Positions 18,695-25,621 of a DNA stretch of 64,000 nucleotides are shown here, in pieces. The stretch lies in assembly GCF_005145025.1 (NCBI RefSeq), contig NZ_CP039695.1, forward strand, positions 868,001 through 932,000, given 5' to 3'. Positions within the stretch are counted from its first letter, which is position 1. Each line of letters begins with the position of its first letter. The stretch is from Novosphingobium sp. EMRT-2 (lineage in GTDB: Bacteria; Pseudomonadota; Alphaproteobacteria; Sphingomonadales; Sphingomonadaceae). Below the pieces are notes generated by a model. The model was not told where the DNA came from and did not search any database. It saw only the letters and a program-made list of their open reading frames with translations. The translations under genes and the position numbers were made by a program.

Positions 18695-19986
18695 CCAGAA
18701 GCCTCGCCCAGCTCTCCTATCCGCCCGCCAGCGCGCGCAACATGGCGCTGCTTGTCCAGTTGCGCTGGATGGCTGTGGCGGGACAATTGCTGACGATCTG
18801 GATTGCCGCGGCGGCGATGGGCGTGAACCTGCCGTTACCACAGTTGATAACCGTGCCGGTCCTCCTCGGCTTCGTGAATCTTGCCACCTCGGTGATGGGG
18901 CGGGAGCGCGAAGGGTACAGCTACATGGAACTGCTCGGCGCGCTGATGCTGGATGTCGCGGCGCTGGGCTGGCAGCTCTATTTCAGCGGCGGGACGACCA
19001 ACCCGTTCACCTTCCTGTTCCTGCTGCAGATCGTGATCGGCGCGATCCTGCTGCCGCCGGACTGGAGCTGGATCGTCGCCGCGATCGCGGCGCTGGGCGT
19101 GGCGCTGCTGACGTTCCTGTACCGTCCGCTTGCGCTGCCACCGCAGTACGCCGCGGAACCCTTGCGCCTCTATCTGCTCGGCAGCCTGCTCTGCTTCCTT
19201 CTCATCGCCGCGCTGCTGGTGTTCTTCGTGATCCGCATGGACCGCAACCGCCGGCAGAGCGATGCCGCACTCGCCACGCTGCGCCAGCAGGCGGCCGAGG
19301 AGCATCACATCGTCCGCATGGGTCTGCTTGCTTCGGGCGCGGCGCACGAACTGGGCACGCCAATGTCCACGATGTCGGTGATCCTGGGGGACTGGGCGCA
19401 CCACCCCGTGGTCAAGGCCACGCCTGAACTGTCCGGCGAAGTGGATGAAATGCAGACCGAGTTGAAGCGCTGCAAGACGATCGTCTCGGGCATCCTGATG
19501 TCCGCCGGCGAAGCGCGGGGCGAAAGCCCATCGGTCATCCGGCTCGGCGCGTTTCTCGATGAAATCGCCGCCGACTGGCGTGATCGCAGCGCCGGTGCCG
19601 TGCAATTTCGCAACGAAGTCTCGCAGGACGTCGCCATCGTCTCCGATCCTGCCTTGCGCCAGGTTATCGGCAACGTGATCGACAACGCGCTCGAAGTTTC
19701 CCCCGCGCGCGTCACCATCCACGCGCGAACGCCCCTCCGGGATCTGGTCATCGAAGTGCGCGACAACGGACCGGGCTTCGCGGAGGAAATGCTCGAAGCT
19801 TTCGGCAAACCCTATTCCTCCACCAAGGGCCGCGCCGGCGGTGGACTGGGCCTGTTTCTCGTGGTGAACGTGATCCGCAAGCTCGGCGGCCGGGTGGAAG
19901 TCGGCAATCCCAATGACGGCGGCGCGCTGGTGCGCATCAGCATCCCGCTCGAAGCCTTGATCTTTTCCGGAAAAGGGGGGCGCTGA
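18691..19986 (+). CDS. regB: RegB/PrrB-type redox-sensing histidine kinase
   Basis: The protein has 431 residues with its ATG overlapping the SURF1 stop. Six membrane helices occupy about residues 15-185. The quinone-site heptapeptide GGTTNPF (about 100-106) matches the GGxxNPF hallmark of RegB. The phospho-acceptor is His 219 in LLASGAAHELGTPMSTM. The redox-box cysteine is Cys 261 in ELKRCKTIVSG, placed like Cys265 of Rhodobacter RegB. N and G boxes (NVIDNALEV, DNGPGF, GGGLGLFLV) are intact. RegB autophosphorylates when the quinone pool is reduced and signals to RegA. Confidence 0.93.
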   Translation: MTRSLAQLSYPPASARNMALLVQLRWMAVAGQLLTIWIAAAAMGVNLPLPQLITVPVLLGFVNLATSVMGREREGYSYMELLGALMLDVAALGWQLYFSGGTTNPFTFLFLLQIVIGAILLPPDWSWIVAAIAALGVALLTFLYRPLALPPQYAAEPLRLYLLGSLLCFLLIAALLVFFVIRMDRNRRQSDAALATLRQQAAEEHHIVRMGLLASGAAHELGTPMSTMSVILGDWAHHPVVKATPELSGEVDEMQTELKRCKTIVSGILMSAGEARGESPSVIRLGAFLDEIAADWRDRSAGAVQFRNEVSQDVAIVSDPALRQVIGNVIDNALEVSPARVTIHARTPLRDLVIEVRDNGPGFAEEMLEAFGKPYSSTKGRAGGGLGLFLVVNVIRKLGGRVEVGNPNDGGALVRISIPLEALIFSGKGGR

Positions 19987-20534
19987 TGCAGGACGATACC
20001 GCGCCATCGCGGCACTCGCTGGTGATCGTCGAGGACGATCCCGCTTTCGCGCGGACCTTGCAGCGATCGCTGGAGCGCCGTGGCTACACCGTCAGCCATG
20101 CCGCCTCGCCGGAAGATCTTGAAGTCCTGCTTGCCGCCACGCGCTTCGACTACGCCGTCGTCGACCTCAAGCTGGGCACCGCATCCGGTCTGGGCTGCGT
20201 GCAAATGCTTCACCAGCGCGATGCCGATACGCGCATCGTCGTCCTTACCGGTTTCGCCAGCATTGCCACGGCTGTCGAAGCGATCAAGCTCGGCGCTTCG
20301 CACTATCTGGCGAAGCCCGCCAATACCGACGATATCGAGGAGGCCTTCCACAAGGCCGATGGTGATCCCGACACCCCGCTCGAAGGCCGCAAGAGCTCGA
20401 TCAAGACGGTGGAATGGGAATACATTCACGCCACGCTAGCGGAATGCGATTTCAATATTTCGGAAGCCGCGCGCCGCCTTGGCATGCATCGCCGAACGCT
20501 GGCGCGGAAGCTCGAAAAACGCCAGTTGCGCTAG
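19986..20534 (+). CDS. regA: RegA/PrrA/ActR-type response regulator
   Basis: The 182-residue protein starts on the last base of the regB stop. The receiver domain (about 10-125) has the acidic pair VEDD, the phosphorylatable Asp 60 in YAVVDLKLG, the switch residue in LTGFASI and the lysine in YLAKPAN. A short linker leads to a Fis-type helix-turn-helix at the end (FNISEAARRLGMHRRTLARKLEKR), the strongly conserved RegA DNA-binding motif. Family members activate respiratory and energy genes, so control of the cyo operon it belongs to is likely but is inference. Confidence 0.93.
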   Translation: MQDDTAPSRHSLVIVEDDPAFARTLQRSLERRGYTVSHAASPEDLEVLLAATRFDYAVVDLKLGTASGLGCVQMLHQRDADTRIVVLTGFASIATAVEAIKLGASHYLAKPANTDDIEEAFHKADGDPDTPLEGRKSSIKTVEWEYIHATLAECDFNISEAARRLGMHRRTLARKLEKRQLR

Positions 20535-20586
20535 GGAGCCCAGAAGGCCCCGTTAATGCGTGCGCCTGACGCGGGAAGTGAAGAAC

Positions 20587-20614
20587 CGGCGCCCTGCCAC
20601 TGGCAAGGCGCCGG
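20587..20614. terminator. Possible terminator hairpin between regA and hup
   Basis: CCGGCGCC pairs with GGCGCCGG around a short loop (CTGCCACTGGCAA) in the gap between the convergent regA and HU genes. On the minus strand it is followed by TTCTTCACTT, which is only moderately T-rich. It is symmetrical enough to act on both strands. Confidence 0.5.
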
Positions 20615-20624
20615 CTGCAACGGC

Positions 20625-20900
20625 TCAGCCGTTGAGCTTGTCCTTCACGGCCTTCGCCGGAGAGAAGGTCAGCTTGTTCGACGCCGCGATCTGGATGGTC
20701 GCGCCCGTCGAGGGGTTGCGGCCTTCACGCGCGGGGGTGTTCTTCACCTTGAACTTGCCGAAGCCGTTCAGGGAAACTTCGTCGCCCTTGCCGGCGGCAT
20801 CGGCGATGGCAGCGAAAACGCCGTCCACGGCCTTGCGCGCGTCGGCCTTGGTAAGGCCGTGGCTCGCGACGAGGACATCGGCCAGATCATTGCTGTTCAT
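20625..20900 (-). CDS. HU family DNA-binding protein
   Basis: This 91-residue histone-like protein starts MNSNDLADVLVASHGL, with KADARKAVDGVFAAIADAAGKGDEVSLNGFGKF as the helical body and the conserved beta-arm region AREGRNPSTGATIQIAASNKLTFSPAKAVKD. HU dimers bend and wrap DNA without sequence preference and help many mobile elements. Size and motifs are fully standard. It is the last clearly chromosomal gene before the tRNA fragment and the prophage. Confidence 0.95.
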   Translation of the reverse strand: MNSNDLADVLVASHGLTKADARKAVDGVFAAIADAAGKGDEVSLNGFGKFKVKNTPAREGRNPSTGATIQIAASNKLTFSPAKAVKDKLNG

Positions 20901-21142
20901 GGTCTTGCTTTCATTGGTAATGGGATGGACCGGCTAACGCGACAAAGCCTCACTAATCCATCGCTCCAACCAAGCTATCCACTGTTTTCCGCCTGAAAGA
21001 GCCGAAAATAGGGCGTTTTTGGCAAAACGATGGTGCCTCCGGCGCTTCCGGAGCGCGCGTTGTGTCGTGAAATCCGCATTTGCGCAAGCGTCATCACGCG
21101 CGGAAACGCCACCTTTGCCAACACCGTGCGGGCAGCCGAACG

Positions 21143-21169
21143 CAAAAAAGCCCCGCACAAGGCGAGGCT
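21143..21169 (-). terminator. Rho-independent terminator (probably of the original tRNA-fMet transcript)
   Basis: On the minus strand AGCCTCGC and GCGGGGCT form an 8-bp stem (one G-U pair) with a short CTTGT loop, followed by six T. No protein gene ends just upstream of it. The only thing there is the tRNA-fMet 3' fragment 18 bases away, so it is best read as the terminator that once followed the intact tRNA gene. Confidence 0.75.
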
Positions 21170-21186
21170 GGAATACGTCCGATCAA

Positions 21187-21207
21187 TGGTTGCGGGGGTA
21201 GGATTTG
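21187..21207 (-). repeat. 3' fragment of tRNA-fMet, likely prophage attachment site
   Basis: Read on the minus strand, the 21 bases are CAAATCCTACC followed by CCCGCAACCA. This equals the end of the T arm, the acceptor strand, the discriminator and the CCA of an initiator tRNA (acceptor 3' side CCCCGCA). The rest of the tRNA is missing upstream. Elements that integrate into a tRNA 3' end leave exactly such a fragment at the far junction. The core genome and terminator lie on one side and the phage region on the other, so I read this as att. The intact tRNA copy is not in the window. Confidence 0.6.
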
Positions 21208-21800
21208 GGCGTTGGCATAACATGCGCATCGCTGCCTGATCGCTGATCGTCTCCACGCATAATTCCGCAACACCGCTCCCCTCGATCGCGTGATGCAAAT
21301 TGCATCGCGAAAGCGAGCATTTTTCGTCACGTAGGCTGATATCAGCTAGTTTGCGGGGTATGCGTCGCAACGACATAATCTTTATAACATCTCTTCAAAT
21401 TCAAACACTTGCGATATAACAATTATATAATTTCAACATAATGATATTATAATACACAAGGGTAATGTTCGGACCTGAAGGTTTCCTTTAATTTCAGTGA
21501 CATGATGTCTGGCGCTGAAAAATATTAGGCCAACGTTATGCCTAGTTTGTAATGTCGAGAACGGCAGATTTCCGCCATTTTTGCGCCATAACTTGAGGCA
21601 TGTGAGGAACATTATGTCTTTGCGACGATAGGGGGCATCCCTTGGCGCGCATGGGCTCCCGGCATCTTGCAAACATCACGTTGAAAATGAGGGAAGCGAG
21701 GCGTGGGGGCGAGCGCGGCGCGCGAGGTTGCAGGGGGCACGTCCCGCCCAGGCGCGCCCTGCCCCGGCCCTCGACCGATCGATGCGGCTCTTGCATCAAT
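21208..21800. other. Non-coding, partly AT-rich boundary segment
   Basis: No convincing gene was found in these roughly 590 bases. The stretch 21370-21540 is markedly AT-rich against the surrounding GC-rich DNA. Short open frames here lack ribosome binding sites and recognisable residues. It is probably the non-coding edge of the prophage, and could hold the binding sites used by the missing integrase. Confidence 0.4.
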
Positions 21801-21815
21801 GTTCGCATTATGTTC
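21801..21815 (+). promoter_or_regulatory. LexA (SOS) box, GTTC-N7-GTTC
   Basis: GTTC-GCATTAT-GTTC is a perfect match to the alphaproteobacterial LexA recognition sequence. It lies 11 bases before the ATG of the small gene at 21827, where bound LexA would block transcription. Confidence 0.6.
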
Positions 21816-21826
21816 CAATCCTCCCC

Positions 21827-22021
21827 ATGGAGCACAGAGTCGACACCACCACCATCGCAGAGGCCATTCTCAACGCGCCTGGCTGGGCGCGCGTGGGGAT
21901 CACCGCCCCCACGTCCATCATGCGAGAGGATGCCGCGCGCGAGCTGGCGCGCTGCATTACGGATCAGATTGAACGAACGCCCCTGCCGGGCCTATCAGGG
22001 CAGGAACGCCTGGCGCTTTAG
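21827..22021 (+). CDS. Small DUF6771-like phage protein
   Basis: This 64-residue protein starts MEHRVDTTTIAEAILNAPGWARVGITAP and continues with MREDAARELARCITDQIE. The pattern is familiar from small proteins in sphingomonad prophages (DUF6771-like). No function is known. A perfect LexA box sits directly in front of the start, and the gene converges on the SRAP gene 11 bases further on. The mostly helical sequence and small size would fit a regulatory accessory protein, but nothing proves it. Confidence 0.6.
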   Translation: MEHRVDTTTIAEAILNAPGWARVGITAPTSIMREDAARELARCITDQIERTPLPGLSGQERLAL

Positions 22022-22032
22022 CCCGGCCGCGA

Positions 22033-22659
22033 TCAGATCAGCCGGGGCGCTGCAGCGCCCCGCCGGGCCACCCACGGCTGATCGGTGGCATCCACCGCCA
22101 ATTCCCCCGGCCACGTCCTGCACAGGCCAAACGCCTCGTCCGCCGGCGCATCAGTCCAGCGCGTCCAGTCCTCTCGGCGAAGGATCACCGGCATGCGGTC
22201 ATGCACGTCCGCCATCTGCGGGCTGCTGTTGACCATCACCATGGAATAGACATCACCCCATTCGTCAGACCGGCGCCAGATCCCGCCGATCGCGAACAGG
22301 CTCTCGCCCGCCGGCGCGTACCATGTGCGCGTCATGCGCCGGTCCTCCCCCTGCGGCTCCGCCCAGGCCGTCACCGGGATCAGGCACCGCCGCCGCTCGA
22401 AGCTGTCGCGCCAGAACCATGTCTGGAGCTTGTCCTCGCGCGCGTTGGTAACGGCCTTGGGCTTGATCGGCTGCCCGTTCCGGCCCTTCATCGGCCGTGG
22501 AAAGCCCCACGTCATTGCCCGCACGCGGCCATTGACCACCACCAGCCCATTGTACCCCGGATAGACTTCCTCGTCATAGTTCGCGCCCTCGTCCGCTTCG
22601 GCGTCGAAGGTATGCGCGACTTCGGCGGCGGCGCTGCGCAGGCGATAGAGGTTGCACAT
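22033..22659 (-). CDS. SOS response-associated peptidase (SRAP/YedK/HMCES family)
   Basis: The 208-residue protein starts MCNLY; Cys 2 becomes the N-terminal nucleophile that bonds to abasic sites in single-stranded DNA. The other active-site elements are present: the asparagine in TNAREDK, the glutamate in VTAWAEPQG, and the histidine in DVHDRMPVIL. HMCES/YedK proteins shield abasic sites as DNA-protein crosslinks. Phage-borne copies are common. The LexA box 60 bases upstream agrees with SOS control. Confidence 0.93.
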   Translation of the reverse strand: MCNLYRLRSAAAEVAHTFDAEADEGANYDEEVYPGYNGLVVVNGRVRAMTWGFPRPMKGRNGQPIKPKAVTNAREDKLQTWFWRDSFERRRCLIPVTAWAEPQGEDRRMTRTWYAPAGESLFAIGGIWRRSDEWGDVYSMVMVNSSPQMADVHDRMPVILRREDWTRWTDAPADEAFGLCRTWPGELAVDATDQPWVARRGAAAPRLI

Positions 22660-22718
22660 AGCCGGAGGATTCCGCGCGCCGGCTTTCCCGTCAATGCGCT
22701 TGACCGAATCGCCTATTT

Positions 22719-22733
22719 GTTCTTGTATTGTTC
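22719..22733. promoter_or_regulatory. LexA (SOS) box, GTTC-N7-GTTC
   Basis: GTTC-TTGTATT-GTTC lies in the 97-base gap between the divergent SRAP gene (start 22659) and the gene at 22757. A single LexA site here could repress both directions. Confidence 0.65.
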
Positions 22734-22756
22734 CTTATTCAATCGAGGCCCCGGCC

Positions 22757-23155
22757 ATGCAGCATTTCGACCTTCCGGAAGAAAACGCCCCCGTCAGCGA
22801 ATGGAAGCAGTTCGTGGAGGCGTTGAACGCCGTCCCCCTCACCATGGACCAGATCGAGCGCGGCTATGATGTCTACACCGCATCTGCCCTGGAAGAACGC
22901 GAAGATGGCCTGATCCGCTTCGCCCGGGAAGAAGGCCTGTCACCCGCGAACGTTGCCGCCACAGCCATCATCATGCGCGCTTACGTGTTCACGGACGCGC
23001 TGGCCGATGGCTACGACATGAAGGCGGAAAACCCGCAAGGGTACGCAACGATCGCCACCGATCCGTTCACACTCTACCGGGTCTATGGCGATTACCAGGT
23101 CGTCGCGGGCAAATGGCAAGTCGATCCGGACGACACGGATATCGTCGCCCTGTAA
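22757..23155 (+). CDS. Hypothetical protein of prophage edge
   Basis: The 132-residue protein begins MQHFDLPEENAPVSEW. It is acidic (many D and E), mostly helical in its first two thirds (FVEALNAVPLTMDQIERGYDVYTAS, FAREEGLSPANVAATAIIMRAYVFTDALADGYD), and ends with a short beta-like part (FTLYRVYGDYQVVAGKWQVD). No family was recognised. It shares a LexA-box promoter region with the SRAP gene and is followed at once by the zinc-motif gene, so the two may form a small damage-inducible unit. Confidence 0.65.
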   Translation: MQHFDLPEENAPVSEWKQFVEALNAVPLTMDQIERGYDVYTASALEEREDGLIRFAREEGLSPANVAATAIIMRAYVFTDALADGYDMKAENPQGYATIATDPFTLYRVYGDYQVVAGKWQVDPDDTDIVAL

Positions 23156-23159
23156 TGCC

Positions 23160-23486
23160 GTGGGCAAATGGTCTGCCGATGGCATCCTGATCCCCACCAA
23201 CCTGCTGGAATGCGCCGCGTTCCACAAAGGCGTGCGGCCGATCTGCAAATGCGGTCACTCCAAGGTGTTCAACCCCCACGGCCTGTGGTGGCATTTCGAG
23301 CGCCGGGGCTGGAACGATCGCCTGCCCGAAGTGCGCAAGCGCTTCTGGTGCATCATCTGCCGATCAAACCACCGCCGCAAGGTCGCGCCGGCGCGTATCG
23401 ATCTGGTGCAGGAAAGCGATAGCGACGTCTGCCTGCCTTTCCCGCCCGATCGCGTCTGGCGAAAGCAGGTCCGGCGGATGCGGTGA
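23160..23486 (+). CDS. Small zinc-ribbon-like protein, unknown
   Basis: The 108-residue protein starts at a GTG (23160), four bases after the previous stop. Two cysteine pairs (ICKCGH and WCIIC, about 35 residues apart) enclose HGLWWHFERRGWNDRLPEVRKRF and look like a zinc ribbon. The second half is basic (RSNHRRKVAPAR). Such proteins often bind nucleic acid. No known family was identified, and the function is open. Confidence 0.55.
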   Translation: MGKWSADGILIPTNLLECAAFHKGVRPICKCGHSKVFNPHGLWWHFERRGWNDRLPEVRKRFWCIICRSNHRRKVAPARIDLVQESDSDVCLPFPPDRVWRKQVRRMR

Positions 23487-23579
23487 TAGCTGCTGTGCGG
23501 CAGGGCATTTGCCAATTCTCCTGTCACTATCGCCAGCCCGAGTCTTGCAGACTCTCGGCGGATATGCATCCTTGGCAAG

Positions 23580-24413
23580 ATGGCGGATACCGATAGCAGC
23601 ATTGACCGACGCTTCAGCAGCGGCTTCCACTCCAATCACGTAAATACGTTGATTGCTTCATCGCTGCTCCTATTGATGAGCCTTCCCCACATAAAACTTA
23701 TAAACTCAAGCATACTTCCAATTGATTTGAACATTGATGAGAATAGAAATTTCGCGAGAACCATGGCTCTAACATGGGCAACGTTTGCTATATTCTACTA
23801 TTTAATAGCGTGGAAAGAAGAACCACTTTCATTATGGCTTAATTACAAGAAAAATATGGGCAATATAATAAATCTATCTGAAAAATTGATTGAGTATATA
23901 AAAAACGATCATATCAAGACATTTAATTTAGTCGGAAGAATTACATCTAAAGTAAACTACCACTCTAAATCTATAGCAGGAGATTATATAAGAAATCACT
24001 ACAAAAATTGCCTAATCAATATTGCAGATGTAACTTCAATTCCAACACCTATTGGTGTTGATGAAAACAAATGGAATAGTGCAATAAATGATGTTGTAAG
24101 ATTATTTGTGGATGCAATGAATACAAATAAAATTGAGGACTATTTCTTTCAGCACGAAGATTTTGATAAATTGGTGCTGGCTATAGATGAGGCAAAAAAG
24201 AACCTCGAGTCATACACACCAAAATATAGAGAACTGTATAAATCTTTGAAATTAAACGGATTTAGACGAATAGCGTCCGATATATATGAGCGCGCCGTTA
24301 CTTTTGTTTTTTACTTTTTAGTTCCATTATTATTATACTTCATATCAATAAGTCACTTTATGGGAACTAGAATTCAACCATTATTTAAACCAATTACACA
24401 CTACATTGGATAA
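23580..24413 (+). CDS. AT-rich membrane protein of unknown function at prophage edge
   Basis: The 277-residue protein has its start at ATG 23580. Base composition falls to roughly one third GC across the gene while both neighbours are about two thirds GC, and the codons are A/T-ended, so it was acquired recently. Two hydrophobic helices near the N-terminus (about 24-40 and 62-82), a long charged helical middle rich in K, N and I (about 85-225), and one or two helices at the end (about 240-265, VTFVFYFLVPLLLYFI) are visible. No known domain was recognised. In P2-like phages the region beside Q often carries phage-exclusion genes, so a defence or exclusion role is a reasonable guess only. Confidence 0.7.
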   Translation: MADTDSSIDRRFSSGFHSNHVNTLIASSLLLLMSLPHIKLINSSILPIDLNIDENRNFARTMALTWATFAIFYYLIAWKEEPLSLWLNYKKNMGNIINLSEKLIEYIKNDHIKTFNLVGRITSKVNYHSKSIAGDYIRNHYKNCLINIADVTSIPTPIGVDENKWNSAINDVVRLFVDAMNTNKIEDYFFQHEDFDKLVLAIDEAKKNLESYTPKYRELYKSLKLNGFRRIASDIYERAVTFVFYFLVPLLLYFISISHFMGTRIQPLFKPITHYIG

Positions 24414-24495
24414 ACGAATTCTGGGTCACCTCACAACAACTTACGATACCTAGATTTTGAATACGCCCCTTCCCCCGCCTCTCGGCGGGAAAGCC

Positions 24496-25611
24496 TTAGC
24501 GCGCCCCCGCCGGAACCTTCGTCCCGTCCTGCTGGATGCGGGTACCATCGGCGCAGACGTAATCGCGGAACGCCAGCAGCGGCACGCGCGCCCAGTCGTT
24601 CACGCGCAGCATCCGGCGCAGCATGGGCACGATCTCCATCTCGTAATAGGCGTCGCGCGTTTCGCTCACCTTGCCGAAGCCACCGTTGTTCTGCGGGATG
24701 ATGCCGATAATTTGCGGCGGCGTGCGGTGCGCGGCCAGCATGTCGTCTCGGCTGATGTTCTTCACGCCCTGGAATTCGTCCTTCGCGGTCACGTCCGCGA
24801 TTGGCATGATTTGGATGCCATCCTTCTTCCCGCCGGGAATATAGACGAACAGGTTCTTGAAATTGCCCACGCCCTTGGCCTGGCCGATCTTCTCCTGCAT
24901 CATCTGGGCCGTCTTCTGATCGGCCAGCGTCTCGTTGACGTAAAACACGAACCCCGCGTGCGCGCCGTTCAGGTAATAGCGCCGGCGAAACAGCGTGGCG
25001 TTCTCGCTCAACAGCCCCGATTGTAGCGCCGAAAGCCACTCGGGCAGGCCGTAGATTTCCTGTGCCACGTCCGGCTGCTGAAGCTGGAACACGGTGCCCG
25101 CATCGTATTCGATTTCCTGCCCCATCACGCCGTTGACGAACCAGAACCGATCGCCCCGATCGCCCTTCACCCCGGCGCGCATGTGCAGCGCCGGCAGGTG
25201 CGCCACCATGGCGAGCCGCCCGCCAAGGTTCGGCACCCATTCCAGATAGCCGTTGCCCATCTGCACGAAATCCAGCGCGAACCGTTCGAACACTTCGGCC
25301 GAAAGCCAGCGCGAAGGCAGCAGTTGCGCCAGCATCAGGTTCACCTTCAGCGCCACCGCGCTCCGGTGATAGGGGCTCATGTTGAACGTCTGCGCCAGCT
25401 TGCCCAGCGGCATCGGCGGCTCATACCAGCGCCCGTTCTGCCAGATCTCGAAATACTGGAACAGTTCGGAGCGATCGAGCACGCTTTCCGGATCGCCGAA
25501 AGAGAACACCTGGGCATCCCCGCCCTTGCCCGCGCCATTCGTGGCAGCGGACATCCGGCGCGGCTTCTGCTTCTTCGGCGCGGCCAGCGCGGTCGATGCG
25601 GATTTGGTCAT
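24496..25611 (-). CDS. Q: Phage portal protein, P2 GpQ family
   Basis: The protein has 371 residues when started at MTKSASTALAAPKK (ATG 25611, preceded by GGAGCC). The GpQ family pattern is strong: YFEIWQNGRWYEPPMPLGKLAQTFNMSPYHRSA, QMGNGYLEWVPN, YGLPEWLSALQSGLL, and RTPPQIIGIIPQNNGGFG near the end. The portal forms the dodecameric ring through which DNA enters the head. It is transcribed leftward with terminase P, overlapping or just after it, exactly as in P2. Confidence 0.95.
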   Translation of the reverse strand: MTKSASTALAAPKKQKPRRMSAATNGAGKGGDAQVFSFGDPESVLDRSELFQYFEIWQNGRWYEPPMPLGKLAQTFNMSPYHRSAVALKVNLMLAQLLPSRWLSAEVFERFALDFVQMGNGYLEWVPNLGGRLAMVAHLPALHMRAGVKGDRGDRFWFVNGVMGQEIEYDAGTVFQLQQPDVAQEIYGLPEWLSALQSGLLSENATLFRRRYYLNGAHAGFVFYVNETLADQKTAQMMQEKIGQAKGVGNFKNLFVYIPGGKKDGIQIMPIADVTAKDEFQGVKNISRDDMLAAHRTPPQIIGIIPQNNGGFGKVSETRDAYYEMEIVPMLRRMLRVNDWARVPLLAFRDYVCADGTRIQQDGTKVPAGAR

Positions 25612-25621
25612 GGTCTGGCTC

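Noticed and set aside
21187..21260. Possible complete tRNA gene
   Set aside because: Only the last 21 bases match tRNA-fMet. No D arm, anticodon arm or 5' acceptor strand is present upstream.
20975..21672. Several short open frames on both strands in the boundary region
   Set aside because: They have no ribosome binding sites and no recognisable domains, and they cross a terminator and the tRNA fragment.
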